Origin: Symsagittifera roscoffensis
Lineage: Eukaryota > Xenacoelomorpha > Acoela > Convolutidae
Length of the DNA: 64,000 bases
Direction of reading: 5' to 3'
Assembly (NCBI RefSeq): GCF_963678635.1
Contig: NC_087062.1
Coordinates: 42,916,395 to 42,980,394, forward strand
The position numbers were made by a program, and so were the translations under genes. This document shows, in pieces, positions 11,180 to 22,254 of the stretch (position 1 is its first letter; every line of letters begins with the position of its first letter). The notes under the pieces were generated by a model. That model searched no databases. It saw only the letters and a list, made by a program, of their open reading frames with translations, and was not told the origin of the DNA.

Positions 11180-11640
11180 AAAAATGAAAAATGTGAAAAA
11201 ACTACGTGAATTAAAATGTTCAAATGGGCCATAACTTTTGTGTTTAAAAAATTGAGCATAGTAGATTAATCTAGCCAGCTTCCCGCAACCCATTAAATCA
11301 AAATAACCCGACTTTGAACGGTAGTTTTGCAAAAAAAAATGGGTCACAAAAGCAAAATTTTGACTTTTCCGAAGGCCATAACTTGTTGTAAAAAAACAAT
11401 AGGGCGTAGCCGCATATGCAGAAAAATTTCGACACACCGAAAAAACCAGAATCTAAATTTGAGAGTATATTTTTTAGAAAACGAGAAGTAATAAAAATTT
11501 GAGACATAAATTCCCCTCAAAGATTTTTTTCGAAGGCTGTAGAGAGAATGGTAAAGTAAAAAGAGATAAGAAGATTATGCAGGCACACAGATGAGCAGGC
11601 GTTCTTTTTTATACCTTTGTTTTGGAAATCGAAAAAGTAG
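11180..11640. repeat. Satellite-like repeat units in intron 4
   Basis: Two or three diverged units with the landmark order 'ggccataactt...aaaaaa...gcgtagccgc-tatgcag...ttcccgcaaccc...gattaaa'. The same landmarks form a longer array at 17740-19440. The last part, with gattatgcaggcacacagatgagcagg near 11570, recurs near 19515. Long frames on the minus strand here (up to 139 residues) are Phe/Leu-rich and non-coding in appearance. Confidence 0.6.
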
Positions 11641-12070
11641 TTTTCTACCGAACTAAAATTTTGCAGAAAAAAAAATCGAAAGGGTCTCAAAAAAACCCAA
11701 TGCCATACATTTTTCATAATACCTGATTTTGAAGAATAGAAAATTTTGGGCTTCGAAACTACGCATTATGGACTTACTAAGCCAATACAACCTAAGCCAA
11801 AAAATTTTAATCAAAAAAAGTTTAACAAAAAACAACATTATTCGAAATTGGTAATGGTAAAATGGTAAATTACAGAACTTTCAATCAAAATTTTAGAAAA
11901 AATTCAACAAAAATATGTGAAATTCATGCTTTACGAAACCAGCCAATAAAATAAGTATCAGATTTTAAAAAACCTCGCAAACAGACAGTTGAAAAAGAGT
12001 CAATGAACGCAAGAAAACAAAAAAACTGCCTTGCTTTTTCGAAAATTTTATAGAACTGCCGGTTGCTGTG

Positions 12071-13260
12071 TAAATACCACAGAGGGTTCCGAGCACAAAA
12101 AACATTTGAACAAGAGGCAAAGTGACGCATACACGCATACAGCACGACAAACTGGTAAACAGAAAAAGAAACGAAAACCTTTTGATAAAAATAAACTAGA
12201 TCTACCAAAATTTCATATTTTGATTTGAAGTTTAACATTTTAACATTCAAAACGTGGGTCTCAAAAAAACCCACAAAGCAGTAACAAAACCATCAATTGA
12301 GCAGAAAACCGTTCAGTCGGAAAAAAATTTCATAAAAAATGAAAAATTCTTTAAAAAACGCTTCAAAATCTTTTCTCACCAAATGACGCAATACTAGACA
12401 AATATAAGCCAACAGCTTTGAAGCTCAATAAAAACAATTATAAAATTAGAGTCAAAAAATTACAACCAAAATAAAAACGGATTTTAAGTATAACGAGCAA
12501 TTAGAAGCAAAGCTTAGTGTTCTTTGACGAGGTGCAGATTTGAAGATAACCACAAATTAGTCATTCTGTGAATAAAAATATCTACAGGAAAAAAAATTAG
12601 TGCCACCTTGCAATATCCGTTCTAATTGCTAGGGTAACAAAAAATCAACCAAATCTGCGATTTCTTTGCGCGAGATATGGTGAAATTAATTAACACAAAG
12701 TCGTAGCTTCGCTTCGCAAACACTAGCGAAAACACGACAAAAAGCAGCTCTAGAAAAAGCAATATTAAAAAAAAAATTAGCCTCGAATTAGCAAAAATTC
12801 GGCTAGGTCTAGGATTTGTTCTGCGACCTGCTGCAATCAAAAGATTTTGAGTCGCACGCACTAACCACTGAGCCACGCACGATTAACCACTGACAAACAC
12901 TATTCACGAATAAAGCAGCTACACATGCTATAAAATTGCCAATGCGACTCAGCAAAATTGGCGCCAAATACAAATAGACACGATTTTGCAAGTAATAAAT
13001 TGGATTATAATAAACTGAAGAAATCCACACTAACTTTGCATGTAACAAATCTCAATCGCAAAGGATAAAGCCACATTATACATTAATTATGCATTTCAAA
13101 AAATTGCGAGATATATTGAGTTAGAAAATTTCTGAAATCGAGTTTTTATTCTTGTTCTGTTGTTTGAAACAAACAGCTTTTTTCGGTTCATTTGATGATT
13201 TAAATTTGCATCAACTGCGTTAACTTATTACTATTCGAATGTCAAAGCACATGCTATTAA
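12071..13260. repeat. 1.28-kb tandem duplication, copy 1 (intron 4)
   Basis: Starts at taaataccacagagggttcc and repeats at 13357 with a spacing of about 1276-1286 bp. Copies differ by scattered substitutions and short indels, so the duplication is recent but not brand-new. It contains a tRNA-like sequence (12800-12880) and the 'ttcggttcatttgat' dispersed repeat at its end. Confidence 0.88.
12800..12880 (-). repeat. tRNA-like SINE head (copy 1)
   Basis: On the minus strand a perfect A-box (TGGCTCAGTGGTTAG) is followed by CTCAAAA, which as an anticodon loop would show CAA (Leu-like). The B-box side is degraded (GGTCGCAGAAC). Translations such as MAQWLVRA across it are typical false proteins from tRNA-like DNA. 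The copy at 14090-14150 is the duplicate. Confidence 0.6.
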
Positions 13261-13353
13261 AAAGCTGTAAAGATGCCACCGAGGTGTCAAAGCACATGCT
13301 ATTAAAAAGCTGTAAAGATGCACATGCTATTAAAAAGCTGTAAAGATGCCACC
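13245..13353. repeat. Short direct triplication (catgctattaaaaagctgtaaagatg)
   Basis: A ~26-40-bp unit beginning catgctattaaaaagctg is present three times in a row between the two copies of the 1.28-kb duplication. Single copies occur near 14520 and 14870. It probably marks the recombination point that created the larger duplication. Confidence 0.8.
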
Positions 13354-13356
13354 ATG

Positions 13357-14540
13357 TAAATACCACAGAGGGTTCCGAGCACAAAAAAACATTTGAACAA
13401 GAGGCAAAGTGACGCATACACGCATACAGCACGACAAAATGGTAAACACAAAATGAAACGAAAACCTTTTGCTAAAAAAAACTAGATCTACCAAAATTTC
13501 ATATTTTGATTTGAAGTTTAACATTTTAACATTCAAAATGTGGGGCTCCCAAAAAAACCCACAAAGCAGTAACAAAACCCTCAATTGAGCAGAGAACCGT
13601 TCAGTCGGAAAAAAAATTTCATAAAAAATTCTTTAAAAACGCTTCAAAATCTTTTCTCATCAAATGACGCAATACTAGACAAATATAAGCCAACAGCTTT
13701 GAAGCTCAATAAAAACAATTATAAAATTAGAGTCAAAAAATTACAACCAAAACAAAAACTGACTTTAAGTTTAACGAGCAATTAGAAGCAAAGCTTAGTG
13801 TTGTTTGACGAGGTGCAGATTTGAAGATGACCACAAATTAGTCATTCTGTGAAAAAATATATCTACAGGAAACAAATTAGTGCCACCTTGCAATATCCGT
13901 TCTAATTGCTAGGGTAACAAAAAATCAACTAAAATCTGCGATTTAATTGCGCGAGATATGGAGGAACTAATTAACACAAAGTCGTAGCTTCGCTTCGCAA
14001 ACACTAGCGAAAACACGACAAAAAGCAGCTCTAGAAAAAGCAATAATAAAAAACAAAAAAAAGCCTCGAAAAATTCGGCTAGGTCTAGGATTTGTTCTGC
14101 GACCTACTGCAATCAAAAGATTTTGACTCGCACGCAATAACCACTGAGCCACGCACGATTAACCACTGGCAAACACTATTCACGAATAAAGCAGCTACAC
14201 ATGCTAAAAAATTGCCAATGCGACTCAGCAAAAGTGGCGCCAAATACAAATAGACACGATTTTGCAAGTAATAAATTGGATTATAATAAACTGAAGAAAT
14301 CCACACTAACTTTGCATGTAACAAATCTCAATCGCAAAGGATAAAGCCACATTATACATTAATTATGCATTTCAAAAAATTGCGAGATATATTGAGTTAG
14401 AAAATTTCTGAAATCGAGTTTTTATTCTTGTTCTGTTTGAAACAAATATTTTTTTCGGTTCATTTTATGATTTAAATTTGCATCAACTGCGTTAACTTAT
14501 CACTATTCGAATATCAAAGCACATGCTATTAAAAAGCTGT
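13357..14540. repeat. 1.28-kb tandem duplication, copy 2 (intron 4)
   Basis: Second copy of 12071-13260 with the same order of blocks. It includes the tRNA-like sequence at about 14090-14150 and ends in the 'ttcggttcatt' repeat. No coding frame is conserved between the copies in a way that suggests selection. Confidence 0.88.
14090..14150 (-). repeat. tRNA-like SINE head (copy 2)
   Basis: Duplicate of the 12800-12880 tRNA-like sequence, with an A-box TGGCTCAGTGGTTA and the same CTCAAAA-type loop altered to GTCAAAA. Together with copy 1 it shows the SINE was present before the tandem duplication. Confidence 0.55.
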
Positions 14541-15080
14541 AAAGATGCCACCAAAGTGTCACCAATATTAGCGACTTAGTTTAGAAAAAAAGGTTCTCAA
14601 CAAAACTTTCAGCTGGCGCTAGTGTTAAAATAACTTTTGAGAATTATAGCGAATCGAAAATTGGAAAAGAGCAATGAAGGCAAGTAAACATTAAAAAACA
14701 CTTGACTTTCTTGAAAAAATCTCAATTTTCTAACACGAAATTGAGTTAGAAAATTTCTGAAATCGAGTTTTTATTCTTGTTCTGTTTGAAACAAATATTT
14801 TTTTCGGTTCATTTTATGATTTAAATTTGCATCAACTGCGTTAACTTATCACTATTCGAATATCAAAGCACATGCTATTAAAAAGCTGTAAAGATGCCAC
14901 CAAAGTGTCACCAATATTAGCGACTTAGTTTAGAAAAAAAGGTTCTCAACAAAACTTTCAGCTGGCGCTAGTGTTAAAATAACTTTTGAGAAACATAGCG
15001 AATCGAAAATTGGAAAAGAGCAATGAAGGCAAGTAAACATTAAAAAACACTTGACTTTCTTGAAAAAATCTCAACTTTTG
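14392..15080. repeat. 349-bp tandem duplication, nearly identical
   Basis: A segment starting ttgagttagaaaatttctg at 14392 repeats at 14741 (spacing 349 bp). By eye the two differ at only a few positions (gagaattatagc versus gagaaacatagc). This is the youngest duplication in the window apart from the one at 1/1787. Confidence 0.92.
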
Positions 15081-15084
15081 AATT

Positions 15085-16740
15085 TCAAAGAAAAAAATAG
15101 ATGCCCTTTAAGCTCTTTGAATTTCTGGAACAATTTATGATTGACGCTTTTTTTGATATTTTGAATCCAACTTGAACACGAAATTAGAAATCGTTCACGA
15201 ATTTTTGCACCATTTGCACGTTTGTATTTGGAGATTGATCTTTACGTCATTTTCAGCAGATGAATTCCAATTGAACTCGTAAAGTGCATATATACCTGAG
15301 TGCATTCATAAATGCATCAATATGTATCAATGCACATCTGTAGTTATTAGAGACTTTTCCTTTAAAAAAACAAAAAAATCATCAAGACCTATATAAGAGT
15401 CTTCACTGCGTTCATTACTCTTCAAAACGGTTTGAAAACTTAATTCTCAAATTATCCACTAGTGCCAAAGAACTTCATAAATTTTTCATTTACTTTTTCA
15501 AATAAATAATGCTAATAAAAGTCTGCACCACTTGCACAACTGACAATTCTGGCAAGCAAACACAGACAACAAAATCGCCATGAAGCAGTTGCCTTAACCT
15601 CTAACCCACTGCTGCTTGGATAAAAAAACACTTTCATCACTACTCAAATACAAGTTTATTTTTGCTCGTCTTTTTGGTACCATTGCCCAACACGCAATGC
15701 CACGAATTCTAGAACGCAATGATTAGATCAATGAACTGGTCTCAATTAAATTTAAGGAAGGTTTTCGACTACACTCCAGCACTAGAAAATGGTCGCTTTG
15801 CGTGCATTAATAAATCCGAATTGGCAATTTTATTACGTCCACCATAAGTTCTGAGGTGAAATGTTCTTTTTATGTTACAAGCTGTCAAAATGATTCAGTC
15901 GAAATTTGTCTGGAGAAAAATTTTGTACCTTTTCTTCAAAATTTGAACATGCCAAGCAGCAATGATAGCGCTTTAACAAGCCGGATATTTGTAATACTAA
16001 TTGAAATCTCTAAATAGAGAATAAACTATATCAACAATTAATGCAAAAAATTAACTCATAAAATTGCTACATATGATTTCACTGAAAATCAACACGAGTA
16101 GAAGCGTAGCTTCGCACTACTTTCGACACATCACAGACATTACACGGCAAGCTAGGTGAAAAAAATGAGATTAAAGCCACTGAGTCAAAAACAGAAACTA
16201 TACCTCCCAAAAGTTTCATACATTTGCCTCGGTTGAAGTTTAGTTTAAGGAAATATGTCAAAAAACATAATCACTAGCGTTAGAATATGATAGAGACAAA
16301 ACTTATCAGGGGATAAACAAGCCGACATCAACTTGATAGATCTCCATTCGAGCGAGAAAAATTTTGCGCTCTAAAAATTTTTTGAACTTGAAGTTAACCC
16401 TTGGGCAGAACCATTCATTAGATTTGAGTTTATTACGAAACAAGTTGAAACATGTAACATCTTCTTTGAGCAAAAATTACAACGGGAAAAATTTAGTACC
16501 CGGTTGCCATTCGCAGAGGCAAAAAGTGGATATTTAAGTTTTCAAGGAGGCAAACACAAGCTAACAAACGGCAAGAAGTAGCTTAAAAGGGTGAAAGAAA
16601 ACTAATGTGTATTGAAAAACAAATTACCTGTACGGGAACTAATCATAAGTCCTCGGGCATTTATGTTTTGCAGTTGGCTACCCTACAAAATTGAGCCACT
16701 GACTCTTATAGAAACCAAAAACAAGCGGCAAAATGGACCT
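15085..16740. other. Intronic AT-rich DNA, no gene seen
   Basis: Part of intron 4 of the RhoGAP gene. No recognisable coding or RNA feature. The word gaagcgtagcttcgcac at about 16099 resembles sequences near 11125 and 12700, so pieces of the same dispersed repeats are present. Confidence 0.5.
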
Positions 16741-16749
16741 TCAAATTTC

Positions 16750-16990
16750 ACAATATAAAAAACTTTGCATGTAATTTGAAATGAAGAAAAGCAAGCACAC
16801 TCTTGCATATAATAAATTGAAAAGTATACAGCCAAATGGTGTTAGAATTGTGCATTTCAAAAATCTCGAAAGGAGTTTTTATTATTGCACTGTAGCATCC
16901 TTCGGTTCATTTGATAAACTAAGAATGAATCCGATGTATTAAATTACTAATAATTAAATGTCAATGCACATGCTATTAAAACGGCCATTC
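16750..16990. repeat. Dispersed 'ttcggttcatttgat' repeat, another copy
   Basis: Shares actttgcatgtaa, ttgtgcatttcaaaaa, gagtttttatt, cttcggttcatttgat and catgctattaaaa, in order, with the copies near 13040-13260 and 14260-14540. It is diverged and non-coding. It sits 180 bp outside RhoGAP exon 4. Confidence 0.6.
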
Positions 16991-17168
16991 AGCCTCCTGC
17001 TTCAAAATTGCCAGCTAAAGTAGCGCTAGAACTTGTGAATTAGGTCGGAAAAATTTGCATCGTACTATCACACTGCCCTTTGCCTGTGTAATTATCTCAG
17101 GCATTACTGCGGGCGTGATAATATGCTACTTTTTCATCGATCGGATAATTTTGTTCAGAATGACATAC

Positions 17169-17366
17169 CTTAAGCCAGTAGTTATCTCGCGCCTTCCTGA
17201 CTAGCAAACACGTATTGGCATAATTTCTCTCCTCCAGCTCCCACAGATCTTTGATCTCCTTGCGCAAGTCATCGAATTCCTGTTTGCGACTGCGCAGAGA
17301 TTCCACGAACTTCCTGTTCTGCAGCTCCATAGTCACTTCATTCAATTTTTTGCAGTACTCTTTGTC
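17169..17366 (-). CDS. RhoGAP gene exon 4: F-BAR coiled-coil segment
   Basis: Acceptor ttttttcag before GAC-AAA-GAG at 17366 and donor AAG|GTATGT at 17168 bound 66 codons in phase 0 at both ends. The residues (for example KQEFDDLRKEIKDLWELEER) are strongly heptad-like and match the position of the family's RRKEIK-W segment in the F-BAR helices. It joins exon 3 and exon 5 without a gap by comparison with the family layout. It would form part of the antiparallel helical dimer that binds membrane. Confidence 0.85.
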
Positions 17367-17739
17367 CTGAAAAAACACGATAACACATTTTTGACAGACA
17401 AAAATTTCCAAATATAGCTTCAAGCTTGAATAAGGGAGAAAGCATGCTTCAATTTATGGCTTAAACTGGTCACACTAAGGAATTATCCTCAAATTAACCA
17501 AGGCTATGGCTATCCGTCCATTCCATATTATTGACAACTTCACATTTGTCAAAAATTGGCAAACATTTTGAATCTTAAATTCTATGCAAGTAACACCAGA
17601 CTTTTTCAACCACACTGTTGTGATTGAAATTTGGATTTTTTACTCAGTTTCCACTTTTAGGTTAAGATAATGTCCAAATCAAGTAGCACTTAGCAGACCC
17701 AGCTTAACTTGGAAGTACCTCTTTGATATTTTTCATTTG

Positions 17740-19440
17740 CATTGGTAATACTGATGCGCGATGAAATGGATAATTTCAAAAATTTGACTGTGCCCAAAAT
17801 CTTAGTTGTTTCTCTACTAAAAAAAGGTTCCCTAGGAGATAACATTTTTCATACAAAACAAGGAACGAGTCGCTGCTTGGGCGGGAAAAATTCTCGCAAA
17901 CGGTTCTTTCGATTGAACAATTCGTCTCAGATTTGATAGGTTAGTTTTTAAGGAAAGTCAATAGTTTCTAAACAACACGGCTTTCCAAAATCCAAAACAT
18001 TTTTTTCTACAAAAAGTAGGTCGTGTTCGGTTAAGCGGAGAAAACTCCCAAAATCTGGTTGCTCGATTGAATACTTAACCTAAGAACTAGCAGGGTAGTT
18101 TTCGAGAAAGTTTCCAAAAACGGTCTATTTCAAAACACTGACATTTTTGAAGCCCATAACTTTTATCCAAAAAACTGAAAGTGACCGCTTATGCAAATAG
18201 GCATTCAACAACCTCCTATTTTGATTAAAATCTTGATATCAAAATGAAGGGATAGTTGTCGAGATATCAGAACTGGCAGGATATTTGTCAAAACGTTTTC
18301 AAAAAGCGGCCATTAAATCAAAAACTTGCCTTATCTGATTTAAGAACCTTTTATTTCGTTTGAACCCAAAAACAAATTTGGAAAGGGTAATTTTCAAGAA
18401 AGTTGAAATAAGGTTACAAATATGAAGAAAAAAAATGGTTTTTCCAAGAGCCAGAATTTTTTGTTAAAGCATTGCGCGTAGTCTATTATGCAGGAGAGCT
18501 TCCTACAACCAGCTATATTGATTGAGCCTCAGATTTGAGAAGACAATATTCGAGAAATGTCAGTGTCCGAAAAATGGTCGAAAAAAAACATATTTGACAT
18601 TTCCGAACGCCAAAATCTTTTATCTACAAAAAAGTGGGTACCGAATTACGCAGCAACGATTTACGCACCAAAATACGCACCCCCAACTTGTTCATTCGAT
18701 GAAACCATTAACATAAGAAATGGCAGGTAAGTTTAAGATAACACCCGAAATTTTCCAAAAAAACAGTCGAAATTAGAATTTGAATTTTTCGCAACTCATT
18801 TTTCCTTAAAAATTACGACGTAGCCGCTTATGCAGCAAAATTTTCCGCAGCCTATTGCTTTGACTAAACCTCAGATATCAGATCTTGCATTGTAGTTTTC
18901 GAGAGGAGTCGAAGTTTCCAATAAACGGGCAACAAACCAAATAGTTGATTTTTCCGAGGGCCTTAACCTTCTGTGCAAAACGGGCAGAGACGATCATGCA
19001 GAAGAGCTTTTACAACCAACCCGCTACTTCGATTGAACCCAAAAACTCAGATTTGAAGGGTAGTTCTTGAGAAAAGTCAAGAAGTTTCAAAAAAAGTAAA
19101 AAAAAAATTGATTTTTCAGAGGACCAAAAATTTTGGCGTAAAAAATTGAGCGTTGCCGCTCATGCAGGGGAACTTTTTTCAGACTTTTTTGGAAATTGAA
19201 TTCAAATCTCAGATTTAGGAGGATAATGTTTGAGAAAAGACAAAACCTTGCAAAAAACGGTCTAAAAATTAAAAAATTTACTTTTCCGAGAGCAATTACT
19301 CGCGAAAAAAATTTTTTGTGCGAAAAAAGTATTGTCGTGGCCGATCACGCAGTGGGGCCTCCTTCAACCCGTTCCATCTATTGAACTCAAAATCTCAGAT
19401 TTGGGAGGGTGGTTCTTGAAACCAAAAATCCTTAAATTTG
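17740..19440. repeat. Diverged satellite-like tandem array (~150-190-bp units, intron 3)
   Basis: About nine or ten units repeat the same order of words: 'tcagatttgggagggtagttttcgagaaa', 'ttccaaaaaacgg', 'gatttttccgaggcc', 'aaaaaatgagcg', 'gccgcttatgcagg', 'cttcctacaacc' and 'cgattgaac'. The landmark '-ccgcttatgcag-' recurs near 18180, 18478, 18640, 18822, 18985, 19143 and 19333, giving spacings of roughly 150-190 bp. Units are well diverged. No frame is kept, so the array is non-coding. Confidence 0.75.
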
Positions 19441-19640
19441 GGTCAAATTTTCCCCATAGACTTTTCGAAGGCAATGGAGAGTGGGGTAAATTAAAAAAAA
19501 AAGACTAGGGGATTATGCCTGCACACAGATGAGCATGAGTTCTTTTTTTGAAAATCGAAAGTGATTTTTTACCGAGCTAAAAAAATTTTGCAAAAAGTTT
19601 TAAAAAATCAAACCAATTCCATTCATTTTCATAAAAACTG
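19440..19640. repeat. Repeat shared with 11500-11720
   Basis: Words such as cttttcgaaggc, gattatgc-tgcacacagatgagca and ttttaccga-ctaaaa occur in the same order here and at about 11520-11720. It lies at the end of the satellite-like array in both places, so array and flank move as one repeat family. Confidence 0.6.
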
Positions 19641-19964
19641 TTTTAATCAAACAGGAATTCCAGGAAAAAAACATGCTAAGCAAGAATTAATTTTAAAATT
19701 AGCGACGGAAAACTTACAAAGCGGAAAAAATACGACAGTCTTTGAGCAGAAACCAGTTAAAACGAAAAAAAAACTAATTTTATAATATTTTTTTACATGA
19801 GTTTCAAACACCGCCTGAAACGAGAAGGAAAAACACTTCCAACCACCATAATACTTGCTTGTCGCCCAAGAAAAATCCGTGATGTAGCACCTAAGCGAAA
19901 GTCCTACGACCCAATTTTTACCGGATTTTTTTTTTTTCAAATTTCATACATATTGGAAAAAACA

Positions 19965-20045
19965 AGTCCCTGCCGGGACTCGAACCCAAGACATGAGGGT
20001 GCAAAAGCGACAGCGTTACCTCCAGACCAAAAGGGAAGGAACCAA
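19965..20045 (-). repeat. tRNA-like sequence, possible SINE head
   Basis: On the minus strand an A-box-like TGGTCTGGAGGTAACG is followed by a perfect B-box GGTTCGAGTCC. The T stem pairs (TTGGG/CCCGG) and five of seven acceptor positions pair. The anticodon stem does not pair, so a functional tRNA is unlikely. Of the tRNA-like sequences here it is the best preserved at its 3' half. Confidence 0.5.
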
Positions 20046-20267
20046 TTGTTAGGATTTATATTAAAGCAAGTGCGATTTCTTGAGAGAAAAGTTGTTTACG
20101 GAAACAAAGACTAGTTCGCAAGTGTAAATTTATATAAAAAAAAAGAGATAATATAATGAGCCAGGAAGAAAAAACTGATTCTTTTAATTAAATCCTCTTG
20201 TTTCAGTACGCTGAATATAAGTTAGGTATTTGATTATCTAACTCCATATACCAAAATCCATAGTTAC

Positions 20268-20459
20268 CTGGAGGTTCATAAACGATACTGTTCCCCAAAG
20301 AGGCAAAGTAGCGTAGTTTTCGTCAACTGCAGAAAAGTTGTATCCCTGTGAAATTTTGTACAACTTCACGCAATAGTCCAGATCTAGCGCTAGTTTCTTC
20401 TCGACATAAGACAAACAATCGCGGAAGTATTTCGAGAACATCTCTCCGGATTCAAAAGC
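20268..20459 (-). CDS. RhoGAP gene exon 3: F-BAR segment
   Basis: Acceptor tggttttcacag before GCT-TTT-GAA at 20459 and donor CTCCAG|GTAACT at 20267 bound 64 codons in phase 0. Residues include MFSKYFRDCLSYVEKKLALD and the stretch LPLW near the end, matching the start of the F-BAR domain (a K-Y-...-L-SY-EK-LE-E pattern). Conserved positions and matching phase with exons 2 and 4 make this a confident exon although it is short. Confidence 0.88.
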
Positions 20460-20955
20460 CTGTGAAAACCAAAAATCATTTTAAGCCAACGTTTAACTAA
20501 CTTTTTAAACATCAAGCATCAAATTAGAGCCGAAGCAAACTTTTAGGCCAATGATGAGCAATGCAACTTGTTTACAAATTTTTCTCATGTCTACCATAAA
20601 CATTCCGCTCTTTTCCAGTTTCCCCCCCCCCCTTTCAAAACACCGAGTTTTTTTGTTTGTTTTACGTGTTTTTACGGCTAAATGCGTGATGTTACGCTGT
20701 AAAGTATGAAGAACAAATCTGTTCACAGTTGTCGATTACTTCACCACGCCAAATTTCATTACACTATGACAACGTTAAATACACTTTTCAAAATTGAATT
20801 TGAAAGGGGGGGAAACTGGAAAAGAGCCAAACATTCTTCCAAAATATGAGAACCGGGAACCGGAGCACGTGGGTAATTTTCATGACATTAGGCTAGGGGT
20901 ATAATGGAAAAACCCACAAAGTAAATGCTATCAGCTAATATAACAAAATGATTAC

Positions 20956-21404
20956 CTTTGATATGCCTTTTTCGCCGGAGTTGACCAAAATTGACTCAAC
21001 TACTGGAAGTTTCACCTCTGACTTGTTATTTTCATCAAGTATTCTCTTAATTTCTTCCAATGTTATCTTTTCAAAATCAATCGCCTCACTATCTCTCTCA
21101 TGTTCCAACTTGCATGAGACTCTGCCAGTTAAATGGAAAATTCTTTCGTGCAACAGTGAATGCAGATCTGACATGAGGTGAAACGCAGGTTCGATGACAT
21201 TTTCATCTCGATCAGCAAGTAAAGCTAGAAGTTTGTTTAAGTCAGTCGTGATACTGGTTGTTGAAAACTCAGGGAACTTGGAGAGCATGTCTGTGAAGTG
21301 CTTCTTGAACTCTAGCATACTTGAAAAAGAATCGAATAGATCGATTCCTGATTCGTCGTATTTGTATCTTTCGAAGCATTGCAGAAATTTCTTTAGAATT
21401 TGAT
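20956..21404 (-). CDS. RhoGAP gene exon 2: N-terminal helical region
   Basis: Acceptor ttgctcttttag at 21405-21416 is followed by AT-CAA-ATT. The exon therefore takes one base from exon 1, and it ends at donor ATCAAAG|GTAATC (20955) after 149 full codons. The sequence is helical and charged (MLEFKKHFTDMLSKFPEF; later RVSCKLEHERD and EEIKRILDENNKSE). It corresponds to the region ahead of the F-BAR domain in ARHGAP29/45, which also has a conserved helix-rich block of this length. There are no catalytic residues here. Confidence 0.85.
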
Positions 21405-21419
21405 CTAAAAGAGCAATTA

Positions 21420-22250
21420 AGTCGTTAGTGAAGAAAATTAGAGTAAGCTATCTTGTTTTTGCTATCTTAAAATCTAGTCAAAAACGAAATGAATGCTGAA
21501 AGGACCTCAGTTTAGTTCACCTTATTTTAACTAAATCAAGAAAACATGTTATCGTATGTTTACTCGCGCATATGATGCTCAGTATTTTGATGAAGTGAAA
21601 AATAGATGCAAAGTTAAGGATTGCCAAAACAAATCGCATCAATTTATGGTACACATTTAATAAGACGTATGCTTTATATAAAAATAATTGCTAATTTTTA
21701 GGACCGGATCAAAATACCCGAATCCCATTTTGTAGTAGATAAGCAAGAGCAACATATTTCATCTAGAATATTTATGAACAAATCGAGACACGCGGTGTGG
21801 AGATAGGAATGATTCGAGATGCAATACAGGTTGTTGCTTATCTGGTATGAGACACATGTGCGCAGTTTGAACAAAAATTGAAACATTTTCACGCTCACAC
21901 GTGATTTTCACTTTCTACTTTGTTTAGGTTGATTGTTCGTTCTAGGAAAGATATTGAACTAGTTACTATTTCATTTTTGAAAAACTAGAGCAAAATTTGA
22001 AACACGGATGCAAGCTTTAAATATTGCACTAGTAATTCAAATATTGCACTCCTGACTCAAATACTGCACTAATTTTTCAAACATGGCAAAGAAACATATT
22101 GAGCACCAGTGTTTTTTTTTTTTCAACTATATCAGAAATTTTTTTCCGGAACAGCAAAAAAAATTCCATTGTCAAAAAACAGTGTTTTGATTTTTCTAAA
22201 AAAATATGTCATTCCGAATTCCATTCCGAAGTGCATAGTAATGTAACCAG
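21420..22250. other. Intron 1 DNA, no gene seen
   Basis: AT-rich sequence upstream of exon 2 acceptor. A minus-strand frame at 21698-21898 (66 residues, Cys/Ser-rich) has no supporting splice signals in a matching phase and is not called. Confidence 0.5.
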
Positions 22251-22254
22251 AGCT

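Noticed and set aside
11018-11437. Minus-strand frame of 139 residues upstream of the last RhoGAP exon
   Set aside because: Phe/Tyr-rich translation of repeat DNA shared with 17740-19440. It begins before a clear 3' splice site and is intronic.
12622-12876. Frame starting MAQWLVRATQNLL, and a near copy at 13967
   Set aside because: Translation of a tRNA-like SINE head, a well-known type of false protein.
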